Positions 25,068-35,095 of a DNA stretch of 64,000 nucleotides are shown here, one piece after another; within the stretch, counting starts at the first letter, position 1; each line of letters opens with the position of its first letter. Both the position numbers and the translations under genes were made by a program. Source of the DNA: Seohaeicola sp024304985. GTDB lineage: Bacteria; Pseudomonadota; Alphaproteobacteria; Rhodobacterales; Rhodobacteraceae. The notes beneath the pieces were generated by a model. That model was not told where the DNA came from. It saw nothing but the letters and a program-made list of their open reading frames with translations, and did no database searches. The DNA lies in contig NZ_JARAMP010000022.1 of NCBI RefSeq assembly GCF_028802875.1, positions 1 to 64,000 of the forward strand, written 5' to 3'.

Positions 25068-26513
25068 TCAGGTTGGAAAGTCGGCCAGGCCGATGCCGGT
25101 CGGCCCATGGTCGGGTTGGTCAGAACTGGCCGTGACAGTCCGCACCAGCGGACCCAGAGCAACCAGGGTAATAAAAAGAATCGCAATTTCCGTATGATAG
25201 ACAACGGAGTAGCCGGTCGCAGGGCTGTTCAAAGCCTCGCCCAGCTGTCCGCTAAGCGCCATATGGTTGACCCAGTCACGCAATGCGCCGCCAAAGGCGA
25301 TGGACGAGCCTGCCGCCGTGGCTTGCGCCGCACCCCAGGCCCCCAGCGCCAGGCCGCGTCCGGCCAGACCGCGCGCAGGCATTGCCATGGCGGCCATCAG
25401 GGTCGAGACAGCAAAGAGCCCACCGCCAAATCCGATCATCATCGCACCGGCGAAAAAGATCGTAGGCGAATTCATCGGTGCAGCAAAAATCACCACCGAA
25501 AAGGCCATGATACCCGCAAGAATACCGCTTCCTGCCATGCGATAGGGGTTGGCGCGCCGGGCCAGCATACGGCCCGCCAATGCAAAACCCAAAAGCGCCC
25601 CGGTCGCCCACATCGCTGTCAGCGTGGTCGTCGCCGCAACCGACAGGTCCAGAATTTCGCCGCCATAAGGCTCCAACAGCACATCCTGCATGTTGAAGGC
25701 GACGGTGCCCAGAAAGACCACCGCAAGCAAACGACCAGCCGTGCCACCGGCCATCAGATCCGCCCAGGCATCGGCAAACTTCGGACGGGGAGCCTCGCGT
25801 TCTTCGCGGCTCATGGGGCGGACATTTTCCTGCTTCCAAAGGGCAAGAATGTTCAGCGCCAGACCGGCCACCGCGGCGCCTTGGACAACTCGGATCAGCT
25901 TGAGGCTGGTGAACTCCTGCAGCAGGAACCCGATGATGAGGGCCGAGGCCCCCATGCCCAGCAGGAACATCACATAAAGAAGCGCCACAACACGGGGGCG
26001 GGTCTCTTCCGTGGCCCTGTCACTGGCCAGCGCCAGACCGGCCGTCTGGGTCATGTGCAGGCCAAGGCCGGTCATGAGAAAGGCCAGCGCCGCCAGAACC
26101 TCACCGGCGAAGGGGACGTCGTGGACCACATCACCGCCCAGCACCAGCAGGGCAAAGGGCATCACCGCCAGCCCGCCAAACTGCCAGAGCGATCCGAACC
26201 ACAGGTAAGGGATACGTTTCCATCCGATCGCACTGCGATGTGTATCCGAGCGGAATCCCAGAAGCGCGCGGAATGGTGCAATCAGCACGGGAAGTGCGAT
26301 CATGAAGGCAACGATCATCGCCGCCAGTGAGAGTTCGACGATCATCACCCGGTTCAGCGTTCCCAACAGCATGACCGAAGCCATCCCGACTGAAACCTGA
26401 AACAGCGACAGGCGCAACAACTGTGACATCGGCAGATCGGCGCTGGCCGCATCGGCAAAGGGCAGCATGTTGGCTGTCATCCGGGTCAGGAAACGGGGCG
26501 CTTTCCGTGTCAC
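25068..26513 (-). CDS. lhaA: LH1 assembly factor LhaA (PucC/BCD-family membrane protein)
   Basis: A 481-residue, 12-segment protein of the major-facilitator-like PucC family. It begins LLRLSLFQVSVGMASVMLLGTLNRVMIVEL and contains FRSDTHRSAIGWKRIPYLWFG, both family signatures. LhaA helps insert bacteriochlorophyll into light-harvesting complex 1. The best start is GTG 26513, which overlaps the bchM stop (GTGA); ATG 26480 would delete 11 residues. The order bchM-lhaA-puhA is as in Rhodobacter. Confidence 0.93.
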   Translation of the reverse strand: MTRKAPRFLTRMTANMLPFADAASADLPMSQLLRLSLFQVSVGMASVMLLGTLNRVMIVELSLAAMIVAFMIALPVLIAPFRALLGFRSDTHRSAIGWKRIPYLWFGSLWQFGGLAVMPFALLVLGGDVVHDVPFAGEVLAALAFLMTGLGLHMTQTAGLALASDRATEETRPRVVALLYVMFLLGMGASALIIGFLLQEFTSLKLIRVVQGAAVAGLALNILALWKQENVRPMSREEREAPRPKFADAWADLMAGGTAGRLLAVVFLGTVAFNMQDVLLEPYGGEILDLSVAATTTLTAMWATGALLGFALAGRMLARRANPYRMAGSGILAGIMAFSVVIFAAPMNSPTIFFAGAMMIGFGGGLFAVSTLMAAMAMPARGLAGRGLALGAWGAAQATAAGSSIAFGGALRDWVNHMALSGQLGEALNSPATGYSVVYHTEIAILFITLVALGPLVRTVTASSDQPDHGPTGIGLADFPT

Positions 26514-27181
26514 TTCGAGAACTCCAGAGCTTGCGAGATGTAGAAACCCGATGTGATGCGCCCCAGATCGCGAATGCGGCCGGAATCGCGCAAACCATGC
26601 GCCAATGAGGCGGGTGAATGGGGGATCATGACCGGCGAACGGTCTGACCGCGGGAAAAGCTTTCCGGCATACCACATGCCCATCAGCAGCGTGGTGCGCG
26701 GCGCAACAGTGAAGACAACCGAACCCGACGTGCGTTGACCAAGACGATCAAGAGCGCTGCGGATGTCGCTGTCGCCATAGTAGATCAGACTGTCCATCGC
26801 CATGACATGATCGAACCGGCCCAACGTATCTGCCAGCATGTCGCCAGACGTGAAGGTCACCCGTCCGGGCAACCCCGCCGGCAGACGCTTGCGCGCGATC
26901 TCGACCAGCGAGGGCGAGATGTCCACAGCCAGAACATCCGCGCCACGCGCCGCCAGCTCTGCGGTCATCTGCCCGGCACCACAACCGGCATCAAGGATCC
27001 GCGCGCCGCGCAGATCCTCGGGCAGTTGCGCCAGCATCTTGGCCCGCATCCCGTCGCGCCCACGCCGCACCGTCTCTCGGATCCGCGAGACAGGCGCATC
27101 CGAGGTCAGCCGCTCCCAGGTTCGGGTCGCAGTCTTGTCGAAATAGGTCTCGACACGCGTCAGGGTGCGATCATAGGTCAT
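26510..27181 (-). CDS. bchM: Mg-protoporphyrin IX methyltransferase
   Basis: A 223-residue SAM-dependent enzyme that methylates the ring C propionate of Mg-protoporphyrin IX. The SAM motif is ILDAGCGAGQMT near residue 62, and the DSLIYY and RSDRSP motifs are typical of BchM/ChlM. Its product is the AcsF substrate. ATG 27181 overlaps the bchL stop (TGATG); an upstream TTG gives only one extra residue. Confidence 0.96.
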   Translation of the reverse strand: MTYDRTLTRVETYFDKTATRTWERLTSDAPVSRIRETVRRGRDGMRAKMLAQLPEDLRGARILDAGCGAGQMTAELAARGADVLAVDISPSLVEIARKRLPAGLPGRVTFTSGDMLADTLGRFDHVMAMDSLIYYGDSDIRSALDRLGQRTSGSVVFTVAPRTTLLMGMWYAGKLFPRSDRSPVMIPHSPASLAHGLRDSGRIRDLGRITSGFYISQALEFSK

Positions 27182-28077
27182 CAATCAAACCCAAGCAGTT
27201 CAAAGATTTCGCGGTCCGGCAGCGGGGCGGGGGCCAACGTTGCGGTCGAGTTGTAAAGCGCTTCAGCCAGACGCATGTATTCGGCGCGGCACTGGACGAT
27301 ATCCTCGTCATCCGGCATCTCGAACAACGTCTTCTTCTTGAGCCGCGACCGGCGCAGCGCATCGACGTCCGGCATATGGCCGATCCGGTTGAACCCGACG
27401 GTGCGGCAGTAGCGATCCACCTCGTCGGTATCCTTGCTGCGATTTGCGACGCAACCGGCAAGCCGAACCTTGTAATTGTTCGACTTGGCCTGAACGGCGG
27501 CAATGATCCGGTTCATCGCATAGATGCTGTCGAAATCATTGGCCGTCACGATCAGCGCCAGATCGGCATGTTGCAGGGGCGCGGCGAAACCGCCGCAGAC
27601 CACATCCCCCAGCACGTCGAAAATCACCACATCGGTGTCTTCCAGCAGATGATGCTGCTTCAAAAGCTTGACGGTCTGACCGACCACATAGCCACCGCAT
27701 CCGGTGCCCGCAGGCGGGCCACCCGCCTCGACACACTTCACGCCGTTGTAACCTTCAAAAACAAAGTCCTCGGGGCGCAGTTCCTCGGAGTGGAAATCCA
27801 CATCCTTGAGAATGTCGATCACCGTTGGCACCAAGGTGCCGGTCAGGGTGAAAGTGCTGTCATGCTTGGGATCGCAACCTATCTGAAGCACACGTTTGCC
27901 AAGTTTGGAAAACGCCGCCGACAGGTTGCTCGACGTGGTCGATTTCCCGATCCCGCCCTTTCCATAGACAGAAAAGACCTTGGCCCCTTCGATCTTCGTA
28001 TCCGCATCCTGATGCACCTGCACCGATCCGTCGCCGTCCAGACCGCGCAGGTCGGGGATCTCGTCGCGTGGGCTCAT
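27181..28077 (-). CDS. bchL: dark-operative protochlorophyllide reductase, iron protein BchL
   Basis: A 298-residue NifH-like ATPase that passes electrons to the BchN-BchB complex. The P-loop YGKGGIGKST is at residues 38-47, and the two cysteines that bridge a 4Fe-4S cluster between monomers are C127 (GTGCGGY) and C161 (DVVCGGF). AAAGGAGG lies before ATG 28077. It is separated from bchH by 113 bp carrying a hairpin, the largest gap in the operon. The reaction is oxygen-sensitive, yet this organism would use it in air or at low oxygen. Confidence 0.97.
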   Translation of the reverse strand: MSPRDEIPDLRGLDGDGSVQVHQDADTKIEGAKVFSVYGKGGIGKSTTSSNLSAAFSKLGKRVLQIGCDPKHDSTFTLTGTLVPTVIDILKDVDFHSEELRPEDFVFEGYNGVKCVEAGGPPAGTGCGGYVVGQTVKLLKQHHLLEDTDVVIFDVLGDVVCGGFAAPLQHADLALIVTANDFDSIYAMNRIIAAVQAKSNNYKVRLAGCVANRSKDTDEVDRYCRTVGFNRIGHMPDVDALRRSRLKKKTLFEMPDDEDIVQCRAEYMRLAEALYNSTATLAPAPLPDREIFELLGFD

Positions 28078-28139
28078 GAAAGCCTCCTTTCAAACCGGGC
28101 GTTGTGCCCTGTTTCTGCTTGCCGGAAATATCCCGGGGG

Positions 28140-28159
28140 TGTGGGGGCTGGCCCCCACA
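28140..28159. repeat. intergenic hairpin between bchH and bchL
   Basis: TGTGGGGGC (28140-28148) and GCCCCCACA (28151-28159) form a perfect 9-bp stem around TG, preceded by CCCGGGGG. The block resembles the GGGGGCTGGCCCCC hairpins scattered between genes in Rhodobacteraceae genomes. Within this operon it may protect the bchFNBH message from decay or reduce transcription into bchL. No long U-tract follows. Confidence 0.5.
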
Positions 28160-28190
28160 GTGATGTCGTCGAGGGTGTCAAGGGGGCGTG

Positions 28191-31100
28191 TCATTCCGCA
28201 GCAATCCCTTCCAGCCGGTCTTCCAGTTGATCCGCTGCTGCCTGCAAGGCAGCCAGCGTGGCGGCATCGGGTGTCCAATAGGCGCGATCGCTCGCCTCCA
28301 GCAGGCGATTGGCCATGCGGCTTGACGATGCGGGGTTCAGGTCGGCAAGACGCTTGCGCATCGCCTCATCCAGAACGAAAGTCTCGCTCAGCCTCTGATA
28401 GACCCAAGGCTCCACCTGTCCTGTCGTCGCGGACCACCCCATCGTATTCGTCACATGGGCTTCGATCTGGCGCACACCTTCAGCACCATGCGACAGAAGC
28501 GGTTCGAAGAAGCGCGGGTTCAGCGCGCGCGACCGTGTTTCCAGTGCAACCTGATCCTGAAGCGTACGGACCTTGCCCGCTCCTCGGGTCTGGTCGCTGA
28601 TGTAAACGGCCGCCTCGGTTCCGCCGCGCGCCCGTTTTACAGCGCGTGAGATCCCGCCAAGGGTGTCGAAGTAATGATCGACTGTCGTGACACCCAGTTC
28701 GACCGATTCAAGGTTCTGATAGGCAAGGTCGACATCCTTGAGCGCCTTTTGCAAAAGCGCGGCGTTCTGGGTGGCCTTCCCATTCACGCCGTAGGCAAAG
28801 CTTTTGCGCGCCTCATAGGCATCGGCCAGCTCATCCTCGTCACCGAAGGCCGAGCTGTCGACCAACTGGTTGACGTTCGACCCATAGGCTCCTTCGGCAT
28901 TCGAGAAGACGCGCAGGGCGGCGGTTTCAAGATCACAGCCCATCTCGGCTGCATAAGCCAGCGCGTGGGCGCGGATGAAGTTCAGTTCCAGCGGTTCGTC
29001 AGCCTGCGCCGCACGCAACGCCGCTTCGGCCAGCATCCGGGTCTGCAAGGGCAGAAGGTCGCGGAAGATGCCAGAAAGGGTCATCACCACATCAATCCGT
29101 GCCCGGCCCAGTTCGGCTAGCGGGATCAGGTCGGCTCCTGACAACCGGCCAAAGCTGTCAAAGCGGGGCTTGGCCCCCATCAGTGCCAGCGCCTGCGCGA
29201 TGGGGCCGCCATCGGATTTGATGTTGTCACTGCCCCAGAGAACCAGCGCCACAGTGCGCGGGATGGATTTATGCGTATCCAGCAATAGTTGCGCCTGCTT
29301 GAAGCCCTCGCGGCAGGCGAATTCGGTGGGCATGCGGAACGGGTCGAAAGCGTGGATGTTGCGCCCCGTCGGCAGCACATCAGGCGAGCGGATCAGATCG
29401 CCCCCGGCCACAGGGGTGGTGAAACGTCCCCCCAACGCCCGCAAAAGGGCAGGGATCTCGTGATCCTGCTTCAACAGGGACTCAACCCGCGCCTTGGTCG
29501 GGGCATCGGCATCAGCCATCACGCGCAGATACTCGGCGCGCGCATTGTCGCTCAAGGGACGACCCAAAACATGCAGACCATCGGGGATCAGCGCGTTTTC
29601 GGTTTCCAGCAGTCGCAGCCAGAGGGCACCGGGCGCGGTATCGCCCATGTCGACGGCGCAGGCCTGTTCAGCGATCAGAAGTTCGATCTCGGCCCGTTCC
29701 CCAGCCTCGGGCGGCATGGCGCGCCAGCGGGTCAGGCTGTCCTTCAACTCGGCCAAACCCTTGTAAAGGCCGGACGCTGCCAAGGGTGGTGTCAGATGTG
29801 TGACCGTCACCGCACCCGAGCGCCGCTTGGCAAGTGTGGCTTCGGAGGGGTTGTTCGAGGCGTAGAGATAGACGTTGGGCATGTCCCCGATCAGCCGGTC
29901 GGGCCAGCAGCCCTCACCGACGCCGGCCTGTTTGCCGGGCATGAACTCCAGCGCGCCATGCATGCCGAAATGCAGCAGGACATCGGCGCGGAACGTGTTC
30001 TTCAGCCAGAGATAGAAAGTGGTAAATGCATGTGTCGGGGCAAAACCACGCTCGAACAGAAGGCGCATCGGGTCGCCCTCATAGCCAAAAGTCGGTTGCA
30101 GCCCGACAAAGACCTTGCCGAATTGCGCACCCAGCACGAAAACGCCGCGCCCGTCGCTTTGCACGCGGCCTGGCGCCGGGCCCCAGGCTTTCTCGATTTC
30201 GGACAACCAAGGTGTCTGTGCCACAATCTGATCCGCGCTGACATGCGCGGCCACATTCGCTTCCTGCCCGTATTGGCGGGCCGAACCTTGCAGAACCACC
30301 TCGCGCAACGCCTCGACCGTGGCGGGCGGGGTCAGGTCATACCCTTGCGCCGCCAAGGCATGCAGGGTGTTGTGCAGAGACTCGAACACGCTCAGATAAG
30401 CCGCTGTGCCAGCCGCGCCTGCATTGGGCGGAAAGCCGAACAGGATGATCGCCAGTCTGCGATCCGCCGCCTGACTGCGGCGCAGCAGCGCCTGTTTCTC
30501 AACACGGGCGGCCAGTTTCTCGATCCGCTCGGGGCAGGGTGACATCTGTTTTGCAGTTGCCCCGTTCCGACAACGATGCGCGCAGCCGTTGCAACCATCC
30601 TCACCATGGCGGCCTGCGAAAACGGTCGGATTGGTCGCGCCATCCAGTTCGGGCAGGGCGATCAGCATGGTCGTCTCGATCGGGCCAAGACCACCTGTCG
30701 ATCCGGCCCATTGACCGAGTGTCTGAAACTCCAGCGGGTGCGCGGCGATGTAGGGCACATCAAGCGCCGAGAGCACCTTCACGGCACTGTCATTGTCGTT
30801 ATAGGCCGGCCCACCCACCAGCGAGAAACCAGTCAATGAGACCAGCGCATCAATCTGCGATACGCCGTTCTTGATGAAGTAGCCATCAATCGCAGGGCGC
30901 CCGTCCAGGCCCCCGGCGAAGGCGGGGATCACTCGCAGCCCGCGCGCCTCGAATGCACGGATCACCGCGTCATAATGAGCGGTATCCGAAGACAGCACAT
31001 AGCTGCGCATCATCAGCAGACCGATCGTGGCGCGCGGCTTTGCAGGACCCGGCAGGTCAGCGGCATGCGTCGTGATCCGCGTCTCAAGATCGGGGTGATA

Positions 31101-31763
31101 CAAGCCGCAATCAGGGTATTCCAACGGCTCGGGTGCGTCGGACCCCCGCCACTGATCAACCCGGCCATAGCGCGAGATCAGGAAACGGACCATGCCTTCG
31201 ATGTTGTCGTCCGAACTGCCCAGCCAATATTGCATGATCAGGAACCAGGCACGCAGGTCCTGTGCCTTGCCGGGAATGAACTTGAGGATGCGGGGCAGGC
31301 GGCGCAGCATCTTCATCTTGCTCTCGCCGCTTTCGGCCGAGGGTTTGGAGGTGCCGCGTAACTTCTTGATCAGCTTCATCGCCCCGGAGGCAGGCTTGGA
31401 CATGTCCAGCGTCCCCATCCGGGTCAACTTGACGATCTGGGCATCGGCAATCACGCCAATCATCGCATCGCAATGATCGCGCCGCGCTTCCAGCGTCGGC
31501 AGGATCGCGTTGATATGCTCCTCAAGGAACAACAGGTTCGAGATGACGATATCGCCGGTTTCGATCGCCTTTTTCGCCGCAATCAATGCATCGGGACTTT
31601 CGCCCCATTCGGCGGCAGCATGCACACTCAGGCTGAGACCCGGAAAATCCCGCGCCAACCGCTCACTGGCGCGGGCACAAGGACCTGCGGCATGGCTGTC
31701 CAAGGTCAGGATTACAACCCTGTAGCCCGGAAGGGGCGCGGCTATCATTCTATCATCGCGCAT
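28191..31763 (-). CDS. bchH: magnesium chelatase subunit H
   Basis: A 1190-residue porphyrin-binding subunit that inserts Mg into protoporphyrin IX together with BchI and BchD. It has the CobN/BchH domain throughout; the family segments GMHGALEFMPGKQAG and YAYGVNGKATQN are present. The length is standard. The start overlaps the end of bchB by 11 bp; GAGG lies upstream. bchI and bchD are absent from the window and must be elsewhere, since the chelatase cannot work without them. Confidence 0.97.
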   Translation of the reverse strand: MRDDRMIAAPLPGYRVVILTLDSHAAGPCARASERLARDFPGLSLSVHAAAEWGESPDALIAAKKAIETGDIVISNLLFLEEHINAILPTLEARRDHCDAMIGVIADAQIVKLTRMGTLDMSKPASGAMKLIKKLRGTSKPSAESGESKMKMLRRLPRILKFIPGKAQDLRAWFLIMQYWLGSSDDNIEGMVRFLISRYGRVDQWRGSDAPEPLEYPDCGLYHPDLETRITTHAADLPGPAKPRATIGLLMMRSYVLSSDTAHYDAVIRAFEARGLRVIPAFAGGLDGRPAIDGYFIKNGVSQIDALVSLTGFSLVGGPAYNDNDSAVKVLSALDVPYIAAHPLEFQTLGQWAGSTGGLGPIETTMLIALPELDGATNPTVFAGRHGEDGCNGCAHRCRNGATAKQMSPCPERIEKLAARVEKQALLRRSQAADRRLAIILFGFPPNAGAAGTAAYLSVFESLHNTLHALAAQGYDLTPPATVEALREVVLQGSARQYGQEANVAAHVSADQIVAQTPWLSEIEKAWGPAPGRVQSDGRGVFVLGAQFGKVFVGLQPTFGYEGDPMRLLFERGFAPTHAFTTFYLWLKNTFRADVLLHFGMHGALEFMPGKQAGVGEGCWPDRLIGDMPNVYLYASNNPSEATLAKRRSGAVTVTHLTPPLAASGLYKGLAELKDSLTRWRAMPPEAGERAEIELLIAEQACAVDMGDTAPGALWLRLLETENALIPDGLHVLGRPLSDNARAEYLRVMADADAPTKARVESLLKQDHEIPALLRALGGRFTTPVAGGDLIRSPDVLPTGRNIHAFDPFRMPTEFACREGFKQAQLLLDTHKSIPRTVALVLWGSDNIKSDGGPIAQALALMGAKPRFDSFGRLSGADLIPLAELGRARIDVVMTLSGIFRDLLPLQTRMLAEAALRAAQADEPLELNFIRAHALAYAAEMGCDLETAALRVFSNAEGAYGSNVNQLVDSSAFGDEDELADAYEARKSFAYGVNGKATQNAALLQKALKDVDLAYQNLESVELGVTTVDHYFDTLGGISRAVKRARGGTEAAVYISDQTRGAGKVRTLQDQVALETRSRALNPRFFEPLLSHGAEGVRQIEAHVTNTMGWSATTGQVEPWVYQRLSETFVLDEAMRKRLADLNPASSSRMANRLLEASDRAYWTPDAATLAALQAAADQLEDRLEGIAAE

Positions 31764-33297
31764 AATGGGCTTTTGCCTCGTAGAGCGTATCGACGCTGAT
31801 TTCCTGAAGGCCTTTTTGCTGTGCGAAGGTCTCAGTGTTGCGGCGGGCCTTACCGCGCACGAAAAAGGGGATCTTCTTCAATTCCCGTTCCGCATCAGAA
31901 AGCCAGATGACCTCACCAGACTGTAGCGCCGCAGCCTGGGCATTCGCGGCCAGAACCGGCTCGACCTCAAATTCGGGGGCCGCAACTGCCTTGCCACCGT
32001 GATGGCTTGCACCGGCGGCGTCGTGAAACTCAAAATCCTCGCGGAACATATGCAAAAGATGCTCTTCCAGACCCATCACGAGCGGGTGGACCCAAGTGTC
32101 GAAGATCACATTCGCACCCTCGAACCCCATTTGGGGGCTGTAACGGGCGGGGAAGTCCTGAACATGGACAGGGGCTGAAATGACGGCGCAGGGAATACCC
32201 AGACGCTTTCCGATATGACGCTCCATCTGTGTGCCAAGAATCATCTCTGGGGAAGCCGCCTCGATCGCGGCTTCGACTTCCAGATAATCCTCGGTGATGA
32301 GAGCGGTCAGACCGAAATCCTTGGCTACAGCGCGGATCTCGCGGGCCATCTCGCGGTTGTAGCAGCCAAGGCCGACCACTTCGAAACCCATCTCGTCGCG
32401 CGCAATGCGCGCAGCGGCCTTCACATGGGTGCCATCCCCGAACAGAAATACCCGTTTTCCAGTCAGATAGGTGCTGTCCACGGAAGACGAATACCACGGC
32501 AGGCGCAGGCGGCTTTCGTCCACTTTCGGTGAAAGGCCGGTGATCGCGGCCACTTCCGCAAGGAAATCACGTGTTGCCCCCACCCCGATGGGGATGGTCT
32601 TGGTAAAGGGCAGACCCAGATCACGCTCCATCCAGCGACACGCACTTTCACCGGTTTCCGGATACATAAGAACGTTGAAATGTGCGGCCCCCAGTCGTGC
32701 GATGTCGGAGGGCGTTGCACCCATCGGCGCGCAGACATTGATCTCGATACCCATGTCGGACAGCAGACCCGTCAGTTCCTCGATATCGTCGCGGTGACGG
32801 TATCCCAGAGCGGTTGCGCCGATCAGGTTGCAGGTAATGCGGTCGGTCTTCGCGACAGGCTTGGCCAGATGACGGACGATCTGAAAGAAGGTCTCATCCG
32901 CGCCGAAGTTTTCCTTGCGCTGATAGCTGGGCAGTTCCAGCGCGATGATCGGCACCGGCAAACCCATTGTTTCGGCCATGCCGCCCGGATCGTCCTGAAT
33001 CAGCTCGGCGGTGCAGGAGGCGCCGACGATGATCGCCTCGGGCTTGAACCGCTCATAGGCCTCACGGCAGGCATCCTGAAACAGTTGCGCCGTGTCGGAC
33101 CCCAGATCGCGGGCCTGAAAGGTAGTATAGGTCACAGGCGGGCGGTGGTTGCGCCGCTCGATCATCGTGAACAGCAGATCGGCATAGGTATCGCCCTGCG
33201 GTGCGTGCAGAACGTAATGCAGCCCCTTCATCGCCGTCGCGACGCGCATCGCCCCCACATGGGGCGGGCCTTCATAGGTCCAGACCGTCAGTTTCAT
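31753..33297 (-). CDS. bchB: dark-operative protochlorophyllide reductase subunit BchB
   Basis: A 514-residue NifK-like subunit of the catalytic (BchN-BchB)2 complex. It starts MKLTVWTYEGPPHVGAMRVA. Asp36 (APQGDTYAD), which replaces a fourth cysteine as the NB-cluster ligand in Rhodobacter capsulatus, is conserved at the same number. The C-terminal extension is also present (LKKIPFFVRGKARRNTE). ATG 33297 overlaps the bchN stop (ATGA). Confidence 0.97.
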   Translation of the reverse strand: MKLTVWTYEGPPHVGAMRVATAMKGLHYVLHAPQGDTYADLLFTMIERRNHRPPVTYTTFQARDLGSDTAQLFQDACREAYERFKPEAIIVGASCTAELIQDDPGGMAETMGLPVPIIALELPSYQRKENFGADETFFQIVRHLAKPVAKTDRITCNLIGATALGYRHRDDIEELTGLLSDMGIEINVCAPMGATPSDIARLGAAHFNVLMYPETGESACRWMERDLGLPFTKTIPIGVGATRDFLAEVAAITGLSPKVDESRLRLPWYSSSVDSTYLTGKRVFLFGDGTHVKAAARIARDEMGFEVVGLGCYNREMAREIRAVAKDFGLTALITEDYLEVEAAIEAASPEMILGTQMERHIGKRLGIPCAVISAPVHVQDFPARYSPQMGFEGANVIFDTWVHPLVMGLEEHLLHMFREDFEFHDAAGASHHGGKAVAAPEFEVEPVLAANAQAAALQSGEVIWLSDAERELKKIPFFVRGKARRNTETFAQQKGLQEISVDTLYEAKAHYAR

Positions 33298-34580
33298 TCC
33301 GCGGCCTCCAGCTTGAGCAGGCCACGACGGCGCAGCGGGCGCGAGAAGAGCCCGGCCAGATCGCCCGCCTGTTCGTAGAAATGCACAGGCGTGAACACCA
33401 GCTCGATGGCCCATTTCGTGGCCAGCCCTTCGGCCTCCAGCGGATTGGCAAGGCCAAGCCCGCAAACCGTCAGATCAGGGCGGGCGGCGCGGCAACGGTC
33501 GAGTTGCAGATCAACGTCCTGTCCCTCGCTGAGGGTCGGACCTTCGACCAGAAGGTCCAGATCCGGACCGACGATGTTCTGATGGATATAGGGCGCACCC
33601 ACTTCGATGGCGGTCATGCCGCATTCACGGGTCAGGAACCGCGCCAGTGGAATTTCCAGCTGGCTGTCGGGAAAGAAGAAGATCGTCTTGCCGCGCAGCG
33701 CCTCGGACGCCTGCGCCACCGCACGGCGCGCCCGGTCGCGTGGAGCGGCGGTCACACGGTCAAAGACCTCCTGCGTCACGCCGAATTCTTCGGCAATCGC
33801 GCCCAGCCATGCAGTTGTTCCTTCCTCTCCAAACGGGAAGGGTGCAGGAATGTGGCGCGCACCGCGCCGTTCAAGCGCAGCGTGCGTATCCCCAAGGAAA
33901 GGCTGGGTCAAAGCAAAGACCGTGTTTTCACCTACACCGAACTGATCAGCGGCGCGGTGAGCGGGCAGGACACGAATTGGCCCGATGCCCATCTGCGTCA
34001 ACAGGCCAATTGCCTGCTGCTCGACCACGTCTGGAAGGGCACCAACCAGCATCAACTCGCGTGCCGTCGATTCCGGCAGAACCGGCACCATCGATGCAAG
34101 GCAGGCATCCTCGCCTTGGGTAAAGGTCGTTTCGATCCCCGAACCTGAGAAGTTGAGCACCCGGACATGTGGCGCGTAAGTCTGAGTCATCCGCTCGGCG
34201 GCACGTGCCAGATCCAGCTTGATCACTTCAGAGGGGCAGGAACCGACAAGGAAGAGTTGCTTGATGTCAGGCCGACGTGACAGAAGTTTTGCCACGACCG
34301 AATCCAGCTCGTCCTGCGCGTCGGCCATTCCCGCCAGATCCGTTTCTTCGAGAATCGCTGTCCCGAAGCGAGGTTCGGCAAAGATCATCACGCCCGCCGC
34401 ACTCTGCAAAAGATGCGCGCAGGTCCGCGATCCGATGACCAGAAAAAAGGCATCCTGCATCTTGCGATGCAGCCAGATGATGCCGGTCAGACCGCAGAAA
34501 ACTTCGCGCTGGCCGCGCTGCTTCAGAACGGGCGTTTCGCGGCATCCGGTGGTCTTGGGAAGGGGGCTGTTCAGGGTCAT
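33294..34580 (-). CDS. bchN: dark-operative protochlorophyllide reductase subunit BchN
   Basis: A 428-residue NifD-like subunit that holds the NB-cluster with BchB. The three cysteine ligands are visible as C29 (VFCGLTG), C54 (GSRTCAH) and C115 (VGSCPSE), all shifted by three from the R. capsulatus numbering. Its ATG 34580 overlaps the bchF stop. With BchL and BchB it reduces ring D of protochlorophyllide without light. Confidence 0.97.
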   Translation of the reverse strand: MTLNSPLPKTTGCRETPVLKQRGQREVFCGLTGIIWLHRKMQDAFFLVIGSRTCAHLLQSAAGVMIFAEPRFGTAILEETDLAGMADAQDELDSVVAKLLSRRPDIKQLFLVGSCPSEVIKLDLARAAERMTQTYAPHVRVLNFSGSGIETTFTQGEDACLASMVPVLPESTARELMLVGALPDVVEQQAIGLLTQMGIGPIRVLPAHRAADQFGVGENTVFALTQPFLGDTHAALERRGARHIPAPFPFGEEGTTAWLGAIAEEFGVTQEVFDRVTAAPRDRARRAVAQASEALRGKTIFFFPDSQLEIPLARFLTRECGMTAIEVGAPYIHQNIVGPDLDLLVEGPTLSEGQDVDLQLDRCRAARPDLTVCGLGLANPLEAEGLATKWAIELVFTPVHFYEQAGDLAGLFSRPLRRRGLLKLEAAE

Positions 34581-35065
34581 GCGGTTCCCTCTGCCTGCAA
34601 GCGTGCGGCCCGCAGTTTGAGCAGGAACTGACCTGCGTTGATGACGTATGCGGCATAGGCGGCAAGAGCCAGGATCATCAGGTCCACGGGGACGAGTGAT
34701 CCGGTGTAAAGTGCCCAAACATAAGCAGAATGCAGCGCGATGACGGCGAAACTGAACACGTCTTCCCAGAAGAAGGCAGGGGCGAAAAGATACTGTCCGA
34801 AAACCACCTTCTCCCAGATCGCGCCGGTCACCATGATGAGGTAGAGAAACCCTGTTTTGATCAGGATCGACAGGGTCGCTGCCTCATATCCCAGGCCGGT
34901 CAGAAGATAGCGCAGGACCAGCCCCAGAGAGACGAGGAAAACCAGGAACTGGACTGGAGCAAGGATACCCTGAACCAGCGTCCAGATGGTGCTGTCGCGC
35001 CTCTGCCGCTCGGCCTCGGTATAGAGGCCGGTGCGGTCCGATTTGCCTGCAAGGCTGTGCGACAT
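34577..35065 (-). CDS. bchF: 3-vinyl bacteriochlorophyllide hydratase
   Basis: A 162-residue membrane protein that hydrates the C3 vinyl group on the way to the acetyl group of bacteriochlorophyll a. Family features are LYTEAERQRRDSTIWTLVQG, then LAPVQFLVFLVSLGLVLR and FAPAFFWEDVFSFAVIALH. ATG 35065 is preferred because GGAG lies six bases upstream; ATGs at 35083 and 35077 lack a site. First gene of the 14-gene minus-strand operon, with the PpsR-controlled promoter just upstream. Confidence 0.95.
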   Translation of the reverse strand: MSHSLAGKSDRTGLYTEAERQRRDSTIWTLVQGILAPVQFLVFLVSLGLVLRYLLTGLGYEAATLSILIKTGFLYLIMVTGAIWEKVVFGQYLFAPAFFWEDVFSFAVIALHSAYVWALYTGSLVPVDLMILALAAYAAYVINAGQFLLKLRAARLQAEGTA

Positions 35066-35095
35066 TCCCGACTCCATCCGCATGCTTCTCAGGAA

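Noticed and set aside
29289..30542. Plus-strand open frame of 417 codons inside bchH
   Set aside because: Antisense to a highly conserved Mg-chelatase gene; no ribosome site or recognisable domain.
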